Positions 15,164-21,047 of a stretch of 21,047 bases of DNA are shown piece after piece (position 1 is the stretch's first letter; each line of letters begins with the position of its first letter). The DNA is from JANSWO01 sp964351875 (GTDB taxonomy: Bacteria; Pseudomonadota; Gammaproteobacteria; Pseudomonadales; Azotimanducaceae), in the NCBI GenBank assembly GCA_964351875.1, contig CAYGQC010000053.1:1-21047 (forward strand), in the 5' to 3' direction. A program made the position numbers and the translations under genes. The notes under the pieces were generated by a model that was not told the DNA's origin, made no database searches, and worked only from the letters and a program-made list of their open reading frames with translations.

Positions 15164-15859
15164 ATGACCGACGTTTCCGCAGGGCCAAATACACTAGCCG
15201 ACATTGGGACGAGGCGGCTGGAGACGTTCGTCGATGCCGCATTCGCCTTCGCCGTCACCATGTTGGTGATCTCCATCGACGAGATTCCGGCCAGCCTGCA
15301 CGAGCTGTTGGACGCGTTGAAAGGCATTCCGGCATTCGCGGTGAGCTTCTTTCAGATCATGATCTTCTGGATCGGCCACCGTCGCTGGAGCGATGCAACA
15401 AACACAAACACCACGGCGAGCACGCTGTGGAGCCTTGCCCTCGTGTTCGCCGTGATGATCTACATCTACCCGCTTAAACTCATGTTCGGGCAGTTCTTTT
15501 ACTGGGCCAGCAGTGGCTTTTTTCCCAGCACCTGGGGCGCACAGGCCAGCGCATCGGACCTGCGCGCGCTCTTCGCGATTTTCGGCTTCGGCATGTCGGC
15601 GATGGCGCTGTGCCTGTGCATGCTCTACCAGTGCTCGGTTCGCGAAGGAGCGGATAGCCAGACGCAGCAGGAGACCGTCCGCGCCGGCAGAGCCGCCTGG
15701 GCAATCGTCTGCACTATCAGCCTGGTCTCGGGCTTTTGCTCGCTGGCGCTGCCATTTCCGATTAACCTGTTCTCACCCTGGCTATATGTTGTGCTGGCTT
15801 TCACCGGCCCCATCGCCAGGCGGATAGCACACCGACAACCAACAGGAGGCCGACAATGA
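15164..15859 (+). CDS. TMEM175-family (DUF1211) membrane protein, putative potassium channel
   Basis: 231 aa, ATG at 15164 with AGGA about nine bases upstream. Six hydrophobic segments can be placed at about 24-40, 55-73, 87-107, 133-157, 176-196 and 202-219, the usual single-repeat bacterial TMEM175 layout. The signature at the start of segment 1 reads R18-L-E-T-F22-V23-D24 followed by AAFAFAVTMLV; the family consensus is RxxxFSD, so Ser is replaced by Val while Arg, Phe and Asp remain. Characterised members form tetrameric K+-permeable channels. Segment 2 ends IFWIGHRRW. Its TGA stop overlaps the ATG of the next gene (ATGA at 15856), so it is translated together with the AhpD/CMD-type proteins. 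Confidence 0.88.
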   Translation: MTDVSAGPNTLADIGTRRLETFVDAAFAFAVTMLVISIDEIPASLHELLDALKGIPAFAVSFFQIMIFWIGHRRWSDATNTNTTASTLWSLALVFAVMIYIYPLKLMFGQFFYWASSGFFPSTWGAQASASDLRALFAIFGFGMSAMALCLCMLYQCSVREGADSQTQQETVRAGRAAWAIVCTISLVSGFCSLALPFPINLFSPWLYVVLAFTGPIARRIAHRQPTGGRQ

Positions 15860-16314
15860 CGGTTGAACAAAAGCCAGCAAGTGTCAGCCAGGCATTTGCC
15901 TCCCTTGGCATGCGCGGTGAACTCATGGATCGCTATCAGGCGTTCATGGATCAGGTGTTCAATACTGAAGCGGCGAACGCAAGGCACATGGAGCTATGCC
16001 GTCTGCGTATTGCCTATATTCACGGTTGCCTTGCGGAGATCGACGCACCCGCAAAAGAGACGCTCTCCAGCGCAGAAAAACAGGCCCTGGCAAGCGGCGA
16101 CCTGGAAGCCTTCGATGCATCGGATCGCGCGGTCCTGGCAATCGCCGAGCAATGGCCATACAACCAGCACGGCGTCACCGACCGGGACGTTGAGCAATTG
16201 ACCGAGGCGGTCGGCAACGCTGCGAGCGTTGCCTTGATGACCGCAATCGCATTCTTTGATGTCCGCTGCCGCTGGGCGATCGCGTTTTCGGTCACTCCGC
16301 AGGGGGCACGCTGA
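15856..16314 (+). CDS. AhpD/carboxymuconolactone decarboxylase-like protein lacking the second active-site Cys
   Basis: 152 aa. The ATG overlaps the stop of the TMEM175-like gene by four bases, with AGGAGG about nine bases upstream. The all-helical AhpD/CMD fold is suggested by MELCRLRIAYIHGC (45-58), which aligns with ELTRLRNARVTDC of the next gene. E46 and C58 keep the 12-residue spacing of the AhpD proton relay. The second redox residue of the CxxC motif is Glu (C58-L-A-E61), and Pro follows at +4 where AhpD has His, so a dithiol peroxidase cycle is not possible in this chain alone. It may bind or regulate its neighbour, or form a mixed oligomer with it; that is inference. The later part (YNQHGVTDRDVEQLTEAVGNAA, then DVRCRWAIAF) is typical of the family. 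Confidence 0.85.
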   Translation: MTVEQKPASVSQAFASLGMRGELMDRYQAFMDQVFNTEAANARHMELCRLRIAYIHGCLAEIDAPAKETLSSAEKQALASGDLEAFDASDRAVLAIAEQWPYNQHGVTDRDVEQLTEAVGNAASVALMTAIAFFDVRCRWAIAFSVTPQGAR

Positions 16315-16358
16315 GAAAGCAAACAGCAAGTAACTATCACGAGAACGGGAGACAACCC

Positions 16359-16874
16359 ATGTCCAGCATCGCAAGAGTCGAGTCCGCGATCGACGGTCAA
16401 CCGCGAGATTTCGCATCGATCATGTCGCACACGCCTGAAACCCTCGCGGCATTCGGAGAGCTGTATGCCGAGTTCTGGCAGAACGGATCACCGGGCCCGC
16501 TCATGAAGGAACTGACGCGCCTGCGCAACGCCCGCGTGACGGACTGCGGCTTTTGACGCAATGTCCGCTTTGACTCCGCTCGTGCAGCGGGGCTGGATGA
16601 AGACAAGGCCGCCAGCGTCGGCGATGGCTATGAGAATCGCCTGGCTGGCAACGAAGTCGCGGCGCTGAAGCTCACCGACCTGCTGATCGGCATGCCGTCA
16701 GAACTGACGGATGCGCAGCGCAGCGAACTCAAAGAGCATTTCAGCGAGCCGGAGATCGCCGAGCTGACGCTCGGCATAGGTTTGTTCCTGGGCATGTCCA
16801 AGGTACTGATTAACCTTGGCCTGGAACCCGAAGACATGCCGACGCTAGTGATGCCAACACCGGGCAGTGTGTAG
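16359..16874 (+). CDS. Predicted selenoprotein: AhpD/CMD-like with C-G-F-U active site (in-frame TGA)
   Basis: Read as 171 aa with the TGA at 16554-16556 as selenocysteine U66. ATG at 16359 has GGGAGA about eight bases upstream. The first part (LMKELTRLRNARVTDCGF) and the part after the TGA (RNVRFDSARAAGLDEDKA...) are in one frame, together forming a normal-length AhpD/carboxymuconolactone decarboxylase-like protein. Family members have CxxC followed by a residue pattern such as QNxR; here it is C63-G-F-U66-R-N-V-R70. E51 keeps the 12-residue spacing to C63 seen in AhpD (E118/C130). After the TGA, 105 sense codons run to TAG. A hairpin fitting bacterial SECIS rules follows (16574-16592). Likely role: thiol/selenol peroxide or disulfide chemistry. 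If no Sec machinery exists in the genome, this would be a nonsense-broken gene. Separated by 44 bp from its paralogue upstream. Confidence 0.82.
16574..16592 (+). promoter_or_regulatory. Candidate bacterial SECIS element
   Basis: CTCCGCT pairs with AGCGGGG (seven pairs, one G-U) around the five-base loop CGTGC (16581-16585). There are 24 nt between the TGA and the loop. The bacterial SECIS model as I know it asks for 16-37 nt to the apical loop, a loop of 3-14 nt and a G within its first two bases; here the second base is G. The element lies inside the coding sequence as in other bacterial selenoprotein genes. Confidence 0.65.
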
Positions 16875-16892
16875 CGCCACAGTACGCGAGGA

Positions 16893-18236
16893 TTAGTCGG
16901 CTGCCGGAAGCTCATCGTTGAACAGCGCGAGCGCACTGGTCACCATGGCTTCCGCACCAGCCGTTACGCTCGGCTCGGGCAGTACCTTGAAGTACGCTGA
17001 ATGGTGCGGAGCCGCCTCGGTTGCGGTTTCCGGATCACTGCCGCCAATGCCCATATAGACGCCTCGAACGCCGTACTCCGGCGCGACAAAATAAGCGAAG
17101 TCTTCAGCACCCATACCCGTGCGCGGTGGCACGAACACCCTCTCCTCACCCATCCCTTTGCTGAGCGCCATGCGCAGGTGATCCGCAAGCGGAACATCGT
17201 TAATCACCGGCGGCGTTGTCTCCACCGCAGAACGGGTAACCTTAGGCAGCAGTTCATCCGTTGCCCCAAGCGAGCGCGCGACCCCTTCCGCCACCCGATC
17301 AATGGAATCCAGCAGCGTGGCGCGCGTCTCATGGTCATCCGCCCGCACCGTTAGCTGCAGATCGACCCGATTGCCGATGATGTTGTGTTTGCTGCCGCCG
17401 TGGAACGATCCAACCGTGATCACGCCCGGGTCGAGTGGTGAGATCGTTCGACTGACGACGGATTGCAGCGTCACCACGATTTGACTCGCAATCAGCACCG
17501 GATCGAGCCCGGAGTGGGGGTAGGCCCCATGCGTGCCAACACCGGGGACGAGAATGTCGACCGAATCAGAACTGCTCATGACGGTGCCACCACCTATGGC
17601 AACCAGACCGGCAGGCATGCCAGCCTGAACGTGAAAGGCGATCGCATAGTCGGGCTTCGGAAAGCGCTCATACAGGCCATCCTCCAGCATCTCTCGAGCG
17701 CCCGAGATGCGCTCTTCCGCGTGCTGACCAACAAGCACGAGCGTTCCTGACCAGGCATCACGGCGCCGCTTCATCGCGCGCGCGGTGGCGACAAGCGCGG
17801 TGATATGCACGTCGTGGCCGCACGCATGCATTACTGGTTTTTCTTTGCCGTCCGAGTCGATCTGGCGCGCCACCGATGCGTAATCCAACCCGGATTGCTC
17901 TTCGATCGGAAGCCCGTCCATATCTGCGCGAATCAGCACCGTCGGACCATCGCCGTTTTCCAGAACCGCGACAATGCCTGTGCCGCCAACGCCTTCGGTC
18001 ACGTCATAGCCGAATGCTCGGATCTCCTTCGCCAGCCGCTTGGCGGTGGCGAACTCGCGGTTGGACAACTCCGGATTGCGATGGAAATGCTCAAACAGGT
18101 CCGCAAGCTCGCGCTCGTAGTGGCTTGCTATCTCAAGGCGCAGATCGTCGTTGGCCGCGACCGCCGAGAGCGGAAAACACAGCAAAAGTACTGCAATGGA
18201 CATCAGTTGAACGCGCAGGCACTGCCGCTGGATCAT
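16893..18236 (-). CDS. Exported M20-family metallo-amidohydrolase (hippurate/IAA-amino acid hydrolase type)
   Basis: 447 aa. The ATG at 18236 (AGAAG eight bases upstream) gives a standard signal peptide, residues 1-28, ending AVAA, so the enzyme acts in the periplasm; the frame is open further upstream but that part is not family-like. Visible: RADMDGLPIEEQSGL at 103-117, metal ligands C139 and H141 in HACGHDVH, E174/E175 in GQHAEE (catalytic Glu and metal ligand), H202 in AFHVQAG, and the last metal His in APHHSAYF near the C-terminus. A dimerisation domain lies between. M20D enzymes hydrolyse N-acyl or N-aroyl amino acids and related amides; the substrate here is unknown. Convergent with the selenoprotein gene, 18 bp apart, and divergent from dodecin. 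Confidence 0.94.
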   Translation of the reverse strand: MIQRQCLRVQLMSIAVLLLCFPLSAVAANDDLRLEIASHYERELADLFEHFHRNPELSNREFATAKRLAKEIRAFGYDVTEGVGGTGIVAVLENGDGPTVLIRADMDGLPIEEQSGLDYASVARQIDSDGKEKPVMHACGHDVHITALVATARAMKRRRDAWSGTLVLVGQHAEERISGAREMLEDGLYERFPKPDYAIAFHVQAGMPAGLVAIGGGTVMSSSDSVDILVPGVGTHGAYPHSGLDPVLIASQIVVTLQSVVSRTISPLDPGVITVGSFHGGSKHNIIGNRVDLQLTVRADDHETRATLLDSIDRVAEGVARSLGATDELLPKVTRSAVETTPPVINDVPLADHLRMALSKGMGEERVFVPPRTGMGAEDFAYFVAPEYGVRGVYMGIGGSDPETATEAAPHHSAYFKVLPEPSVTAGAEAMVTSALALFNDELPAAD

Positions 18237-18300
18237 GTGGATTCTTCTTTTGTCGACGGCTGAGGCTCTATGTTTTACAACGAAATCACCTGCAGGCGCT

Positions 18301-18378
18301 ACCAGCGGCAAGGATAACGCGTGCGCGCGCACCCGCTGGTGTAGCCTTAGGAGGGTCATCTGGCTGAACTCTAGCCAG
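18301..18378. promoter_or_regulatory. Inverted repeats in the region between the M20 and dodecin genes
   Basis: ACCAGCG (18301-18307) pairs with CGCTGGT (18334-18340) and encloses the perfect palindrome GTGCGCGCGCAC (18321-18332). A second pair, CTGGCT / AGCCAG (18360-18378, spacer 7), follows. They lie 35-112 bp before the dodecin start and may act as operators or as mRNA leader structure. No regulator is adjacent. Confidence 0.35.
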
Positions 18379-18412
18379 GGGCACCCCGCAAACCTCAACG
18401 CCAGGAGTATCT

Positions 18413-18616
18413 ATGGCTATCGCAAAAGTGACCGAAATCATCTGCAGCTCCAAGAAGAGCTTCGAACACGCCATCGAGAAAGGCACCCGACGTGCGAACA
18501 AGACGATCAAGAACGTCCGTTCGGCCTGGGTGAAGGATCAGCAAGTGATGATCGAGAACGGTGAAGTGACCGAATATCGGGTGACGCTGAAACTCACGTT
18601 TGTTCTGGATAACTAA
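18413..18616 (+). CDS. Dodecin, small flavin-binding protein
   Basis: 67 aa, ATG at 18413 with AGGAG seven bases upstream. Dodecins assemble into hollow dodecamers that store or buffer flavins (FMN, FAD, riboflavin or lumichrome) in the cytoplasm. The chain matches the family from end to end: beta strand IAKVTEIICSSKKSFEHAI, helix, NVRSAWVKDQQV with W39 as the stacking Trp of the flavin site, and the closing strands EYRVTLKLTFVL. Length is usual. It is transcribed alone. In a window with several flavin- and redox-dependent enzymes, buffering free flavin is a sensible role, but no direct link is shown. Confidence 0.95.
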   Translation: MAIAKVTEIICSSKKSFEHAIEKGTRRANKTIKNVRSAWVKDQQVMIENGEVTEYRVTLKLTFVLDN

Positions 18617-18675
18617 CACGCGTCGATTCGTGCCGATTTGCGTTTAGGCACCCACGTCAAGCGCAGATAAGGAAC

Positions 18676-19356
18676 TCAGCAATACTCAGCGAACAACGGC
18701 AGCAGGGTCGAACGGATGGCCCTCTCCGCATCCTGCGCTACCAATCGAATCGCCATTGCCGCAGAACTTTCTACGGGTTTCGAATCCATCTTCTCGCGCG
18801 CGCGCCCGTTGATGATCAGGCTGGCGATACCGTGCACTCCAGACCAGACGATACCGGCCAGTTCAATCTCGCTGAGATTGAGGCCTGCACGAGGCTCATG
18901 GTTCTTGATCATCGTGAGCAGCTCGGAAAAGCTGTCCTCCGACGATCGCTGTAGCTCCGGATAAGCGGCGAAGTCCACCATCGCGCCGAACATGAGCTGG
19001 TAGGTCACTGGGTCGGTCACCGCGTTGTCGATATAGGCCAGCCCCATGTTCACAAACTGCTCTTCGAATCCGTCGCTACTGGCGAGGGCTTCCTGGATGC
19101 GCGCTTGCAACCGTTTAAAGCCGCGAATCGCGATTCCCGCGAGCAGGCATTGGCGGCTGGGAAAATGCCGATACGGAGCGGTCGCGGACACACCCGCTTC
19201 ACGCGCTAACGCCCGTAGGCTGAGCTTCTCCATGCCAACCGACTCAATGTGTTCAATCGCAAGATCCATCAGTGTCATGGGCAGATCGCCATGGTGATAG
19301 CGCTCACCGTCGCTCACCGATGTTTCTATGGATGTCTTCTTCGCGCTGATAACCAC
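18676..19356 (-). CDS. TetR-family transcriptional regulator
   Basis: 226 aa. The GTG at 19356 lies close behind GGGAGG (spacing is short); a GTG at 19317 is an alternative. The N-terminal domain begins RYHHGDLPMTLMDLAIEHIE (19-38), and the helix-turn-helix is LSLRALAREAGVSATAPYRHFPSR (45-68). The ligand domain includes LAGIVWSGVHGIASLII, as in the TetR WHG-type C-terminal domain. It is divergent from the RND adaptor gene, the usual place for a local repressor of an efflux operon, and the shared region contains a 16-bp palindrome (19454-19469). Its ligand is probably a substrate of the pump, by analogy to TtgR/AcrR; not shown by sequence. Confidence 0.94.
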   Translation of the reverse strand: MVISAKKTSIETSVSDGERYHHGDLPMTLMDLAIEHIESVGMEKLSLRALAREAGVSATAPYRHFPSRQCLLAGIAIRGFKRLQARIQEALASSDGFEEQFVNMGLAYIDNAVTDPVTYQLMFGAMVDFAAYPELQRSSEDSFSELLTMIKNHEPRAGLNLSEIELAGIVWSGVHGIASLIINGRAREKMDSKPVESSAAMAIRLVAQDAERAIRSTLLPLFAEYC

Positions 19357-19445
19357 TGCCTCCCGCTAGCACTCATTGGACCCAGAAACTAAGTTGTCTG
19401 GCAACCGAGCTTGTTTCACCTTGACGTCACTGGCAACGCTGTTAG

Positions 19446-19476
19446 CATTGCAAACATTGTAAGCAATGTAAACATT
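19446..19476. promoter_or_regulatory. Probable TetR operator in the TetR/RND divergent region
   Basis: ACATTG-TAAG-CAATGT (19454-19469) is a 16-bp palindrome of the size bound by TetR dimers. It overlaps a second inverted pair CATTGC / GCAATG (19446-19451 and 19463-19468) and a direct repeat of AAACATT (19452-19458 and 19470-19476) spaced by 18 bp. The AT-rich block lies about 50 bp before the adaptor start and 85 bp from the tetR start, within a GC-rich neighbourhood, so it probably also includes the promoters. Confidence 0.6.
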
Positions 19477-19526
19477 CACGCATTCTTCACCGAGCCGTCG
19501 TTGGAGAAACGCCCAGGATAGCTGCC

Positions 19527-20690
19527 ATGCGCGTGCTCACGGTCGCGAGACCACTCCGCCAACTGCCCCCATCCCTGATCATTGTGATTGTGGCCCTAAT
19601 TGCGCTGCTAATCGCGATGCCGGCGACGGCTACGGACCTGCCGGTTACGTGGCAGCTATTGAAGGCGGAAGTTGGCTACCAGGCCGAACGCGTCTACGGC
19701 GGTACCACCGCACCGGCGCGGGCGTCCGAGTTGGGGTTCAAACAGGGTGGTCAGGTCGCGAGCGTTCGAGTCGATATCGGCGATCAGGTAAAGCAGGGAG
19801 AGGTGCTGGCCGAACTCGACAGCGCGAGCCTGCGCGCGAGCCTGGCGAACGCCAACGCCGCTGTCGCTGTTGCCAGCGCCAACCTGCAAGCTGCCGACGC
19901 CAATCTCGATCTCGCAGTGCGTACGGACAAGCGCTTCAGGGACCTGCGCACGGATGGCCACGTCTCGGAACAGCTATTCGACGAGACTCGGCTAAAGCTC
20001 TCGGCCAGCCGAGCGCAACGAAGCGTCGCGTCTGCGAGCCTTTCGCAAGCACGCGCCGGCAAACTCAGCGCTGAGGTCGCACTCAGCGAAGCACGCATCA
20101 CCGCGCCGTTTGATGGCACCGTGCAGAGCCGTTACGTCGATGAAGGCACGCAGGTGACTCCAGGACGCAGTGTCCTGAGGCTGGTGGACACCACCACTAC
20201 GGAAGCGCACGTCGGCTTACCTGAATCCGTCATCAGAAGCATCTCAACTGAATCAATCTACCCTGTCCGATGGGGGAGCCAGCGCTGGCAGGCAACGTTC
20301 AAAGCACTGCTGCCGGAGATCGATCCAGCTACGCGAACGGTTACGGGCATTTTCAACATCGAGCCAACCGACGCCTCAATGCCCACCTCAATAGCCTACG
20401 GCGCGGTGGTCGAACTCGAACTTCAAAGCAGCGTCAGCGAACCCGGATACTGGGCACCGCTGGCCTCGCTCACCGAGGCGGATCGTGGGCTTTGGGCGGT
20501 TTACGTACTAGCCGATGACAACCTCGTGGAACGCCGCCTGGTTGAGGTGATCCACACCGAAGCCACGCGAGCATTTGTGCGTGGCACCCTGCAGGACGGC
20601 GAGCGGCTCATCACGTCTGATGCTTCGCGCATCGTGCCGGGACAGCGGGTGACATCAGCGTCCGAGACGTTGGCAAGGTCCACGCCGTGA
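19527..20690 (+). CDS. RND efflux periplasmic adaptor (HlyD/MFP family)
   Basis: 387 aa, ATG at 19527 with AGGATA upstream. It links the inner-membrane RND pump to an outer-membrane channel. Order of parts: hydrophobic export segment at 16-36 (ending ATA before TD; no lipobox Cys), first half of the lipoyl domain with ASELGFKQGGQVASVRVDIGD (about 65-85) and QGEVLAELDS, an Ala/Ser-rich coiled-coil hairpin at about 100-185 (KRFRDLRTDGHVSEQLFDE in the loop), second half of the lipoyl domain with ITAPFDGTVQSRYVDEGTQV, then a beta-barrel part with LPEIDPATRTVTGIF. Its stop overlaps the GTG of the pump gene by four bases (GTGA at 20687). Confidence 0.95.
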   Translation: MRVLTVARPLRQLPPSLIIVIVALIALLIAMPATATDLPVTWQLLKAEVGYQAERVYGGTTAPARASELGFKQGGQVASVRVDIGDQVKQGEVLAELDSASLRASLANANAAVAVASANLQAADANLDLAVRTDKRFRDLRTDGHVSEQLFDETRLKLSASRAQRSVASASLSQARAGKLSAEVALSEARITAPFDGTVQSRYVDEGTQVTPGRSVLRLVDTTTTEAHVGLPESVIRSISTESIYPVRWGSQRWQATFKALLPEIDPATRTVTGIFNIEPTDASMPTSIAYGAVVELELQSSVSEPGYWAPLASLTEADRGLWAVYVLADDNLVERRLVEVIHTEATRAFVRGTLQDGERLITSDASRIVPGQRVTSASETLARSTP

Positions 20691-21047
20691 GTGATTCATC
20701 CGAACCACCGGCCACCCGCGCCGGCTACTCGCTGTTCTATTCGAACCCGAGACTGACGGCGCTGATGATTGCGATTGTCATCGCGACTGGGCTGTCCGCG
20801 TTCTTCAGCCTGCCGCGGCAGGAAGACCCAACGATGACCGAACGCTGGGCGAGCGTTCGCACCTACGTGCCGGGCGCGGCGGCCGAGCGAATCGAGAGCC
20901 AGGTCAGCGAACCGATCGAAGCCAAACTCCGGGAAGTACCCGAAATCAAGGAACTCACGTCCACCTCACGAGCCGGCTTTTCACTGGTGGGGGTCGAACT
21001 CTACGACAGCACGGACGCTGACGACGTCGACACGATCTGGTCTGAGA
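20687..21047 (+). CDS. RND-family efflux transporter, N-terminal 120 residues (cut by window end)
   Basis: Starts at a GTG at 20687 that overlaps the adaptor stop, and is open to the last base, so it is partial at the 3' end. Of a family length of about 1000-1050 residues, 120 are seen. They cover the first transmembrane helix (LTALMIAIVIATGLSAFFSL) followed by the RND start of the porter domain: LPRQEDPTMTERWASVRTYV, PGAAAERIESQVSEPIE, then LREVPEIKELTSTSRAG. This resembles the AcrB/HAE1-like or metabolite-type RND pumps coded with TetR and an adaptor. The export substrate is unknown. An outer-membrane factor is not in the window. Confidence 0.95.
   Translation, partial: MSDSSEPPATRAGYSLFYSNPRLTALMIAIVIATGLSAFFSLPRQEDPTMTERWASVRTYVPGAAAERIESQVSEPIEAKLREVPEIKELTSTSRAGFSLVGVELYDSTDADDVDTIWSE

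Noticed and set aside
16554..16556. TGA as a simple nonsense mutation making the AhpD-like gene a pseudogene
   Set aside because: The frame after the TGA is intact for 105 codons, keeps family sequence, and the TGA is exactly at the active-site Cys column with a SECIS-like hairpin. Still possible if the genome has no Sec machinery.

Overview
About 21 kb of dense protein-coding DNA, GC-rich, with ATG/GTG/TTG starts, short Shine-Dalgarno sites and several stop/start overlaps. The gene set (two wax ester synthase/DGATs, a Baeyer-Villiger monooxygenase, a cytochrome P450, a haloalkane-dehalogenase-type hydrolase, RND efflux, dodecin, a TMEM175-type channel) suggests a chromosomal segment of an aerobic, lipid-storing gammaproteobacterium, probably marine or environmental. 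That placement is inference from gene content. I see no rRNA, tRNA, CRISPR array, transposase, integrase or phage gene.

Layout. 1-3.2 kb, minus strand: small exported protein, VOC-fold protein, P450, CsoR-type copper sensor, and an exported protein with a Gln/Pro hexapeptide repeat that ends in a clear intrinsic terminator. 3.5-6.5 kb, plus strand: type I Baeyer-Villiger monooxygenase then an MFS transporter. These run tail-to-tail into a minus-strand run (12.26 down to 6.47 kb): WS/DGAT 2, lipase-like hydrolase, WS/DGAT 1, haloalkane dehalogenase-like enzyme, and a two-membrane-segment protein coupled to it. The convergent stop codons share one CTAG. 12.8-14.2 kb, plus: APC-family permease behind a 587-bp gap with no recognisable gene. 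14.2-15.1 kb, minus: exported DUF4412-like protein. 15.2-16.9 kb, plus: a three-gene unit of TMEM175-like channel and two AhpD/CMD-fold proteins. 16.9-18.2 kb, minus: exported M20 amidohydrolase; 18.4 kb, plus: dodecin. 18.7-21.05 kb: TetR regulator divergent from a periplasmic adaptor and the start of an RND pump, which runs off the window.

Main discovery candidate: the gene at 16359-16874 is interrupted only by an in-frame TGA (16554-16556). The reading frame continues for 105 more sense codons with clear AhpD/CMD character. The TGA falls where the second cysteine of the family's CxxC active site belongs, giving C-G-F-U. A stem-loop that fits the bacterial SECIS rules lies 24 nt after the TGA. 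I read this as a selenocysteine-containing AhpD-like redox protein, not a broken gene. Its upstream neighbour is a paralogue with Glu at the Sec position, and that gene is translationally coupled to the TMEM175-like channel gene.

Functionally, BVMO, P450 and dehalogenase point to oxidation of ketones, alicyclic or terpenoid compounds and possibly haloalkanes. The WS/DGATs and the lipase-like enzyme point to wax ester or triacylglycerol storage and turnover. The intergenic regions hold notable secondary structure, above all a set of overlapping, mutually exclusive inverted repeats at 10591-10678.
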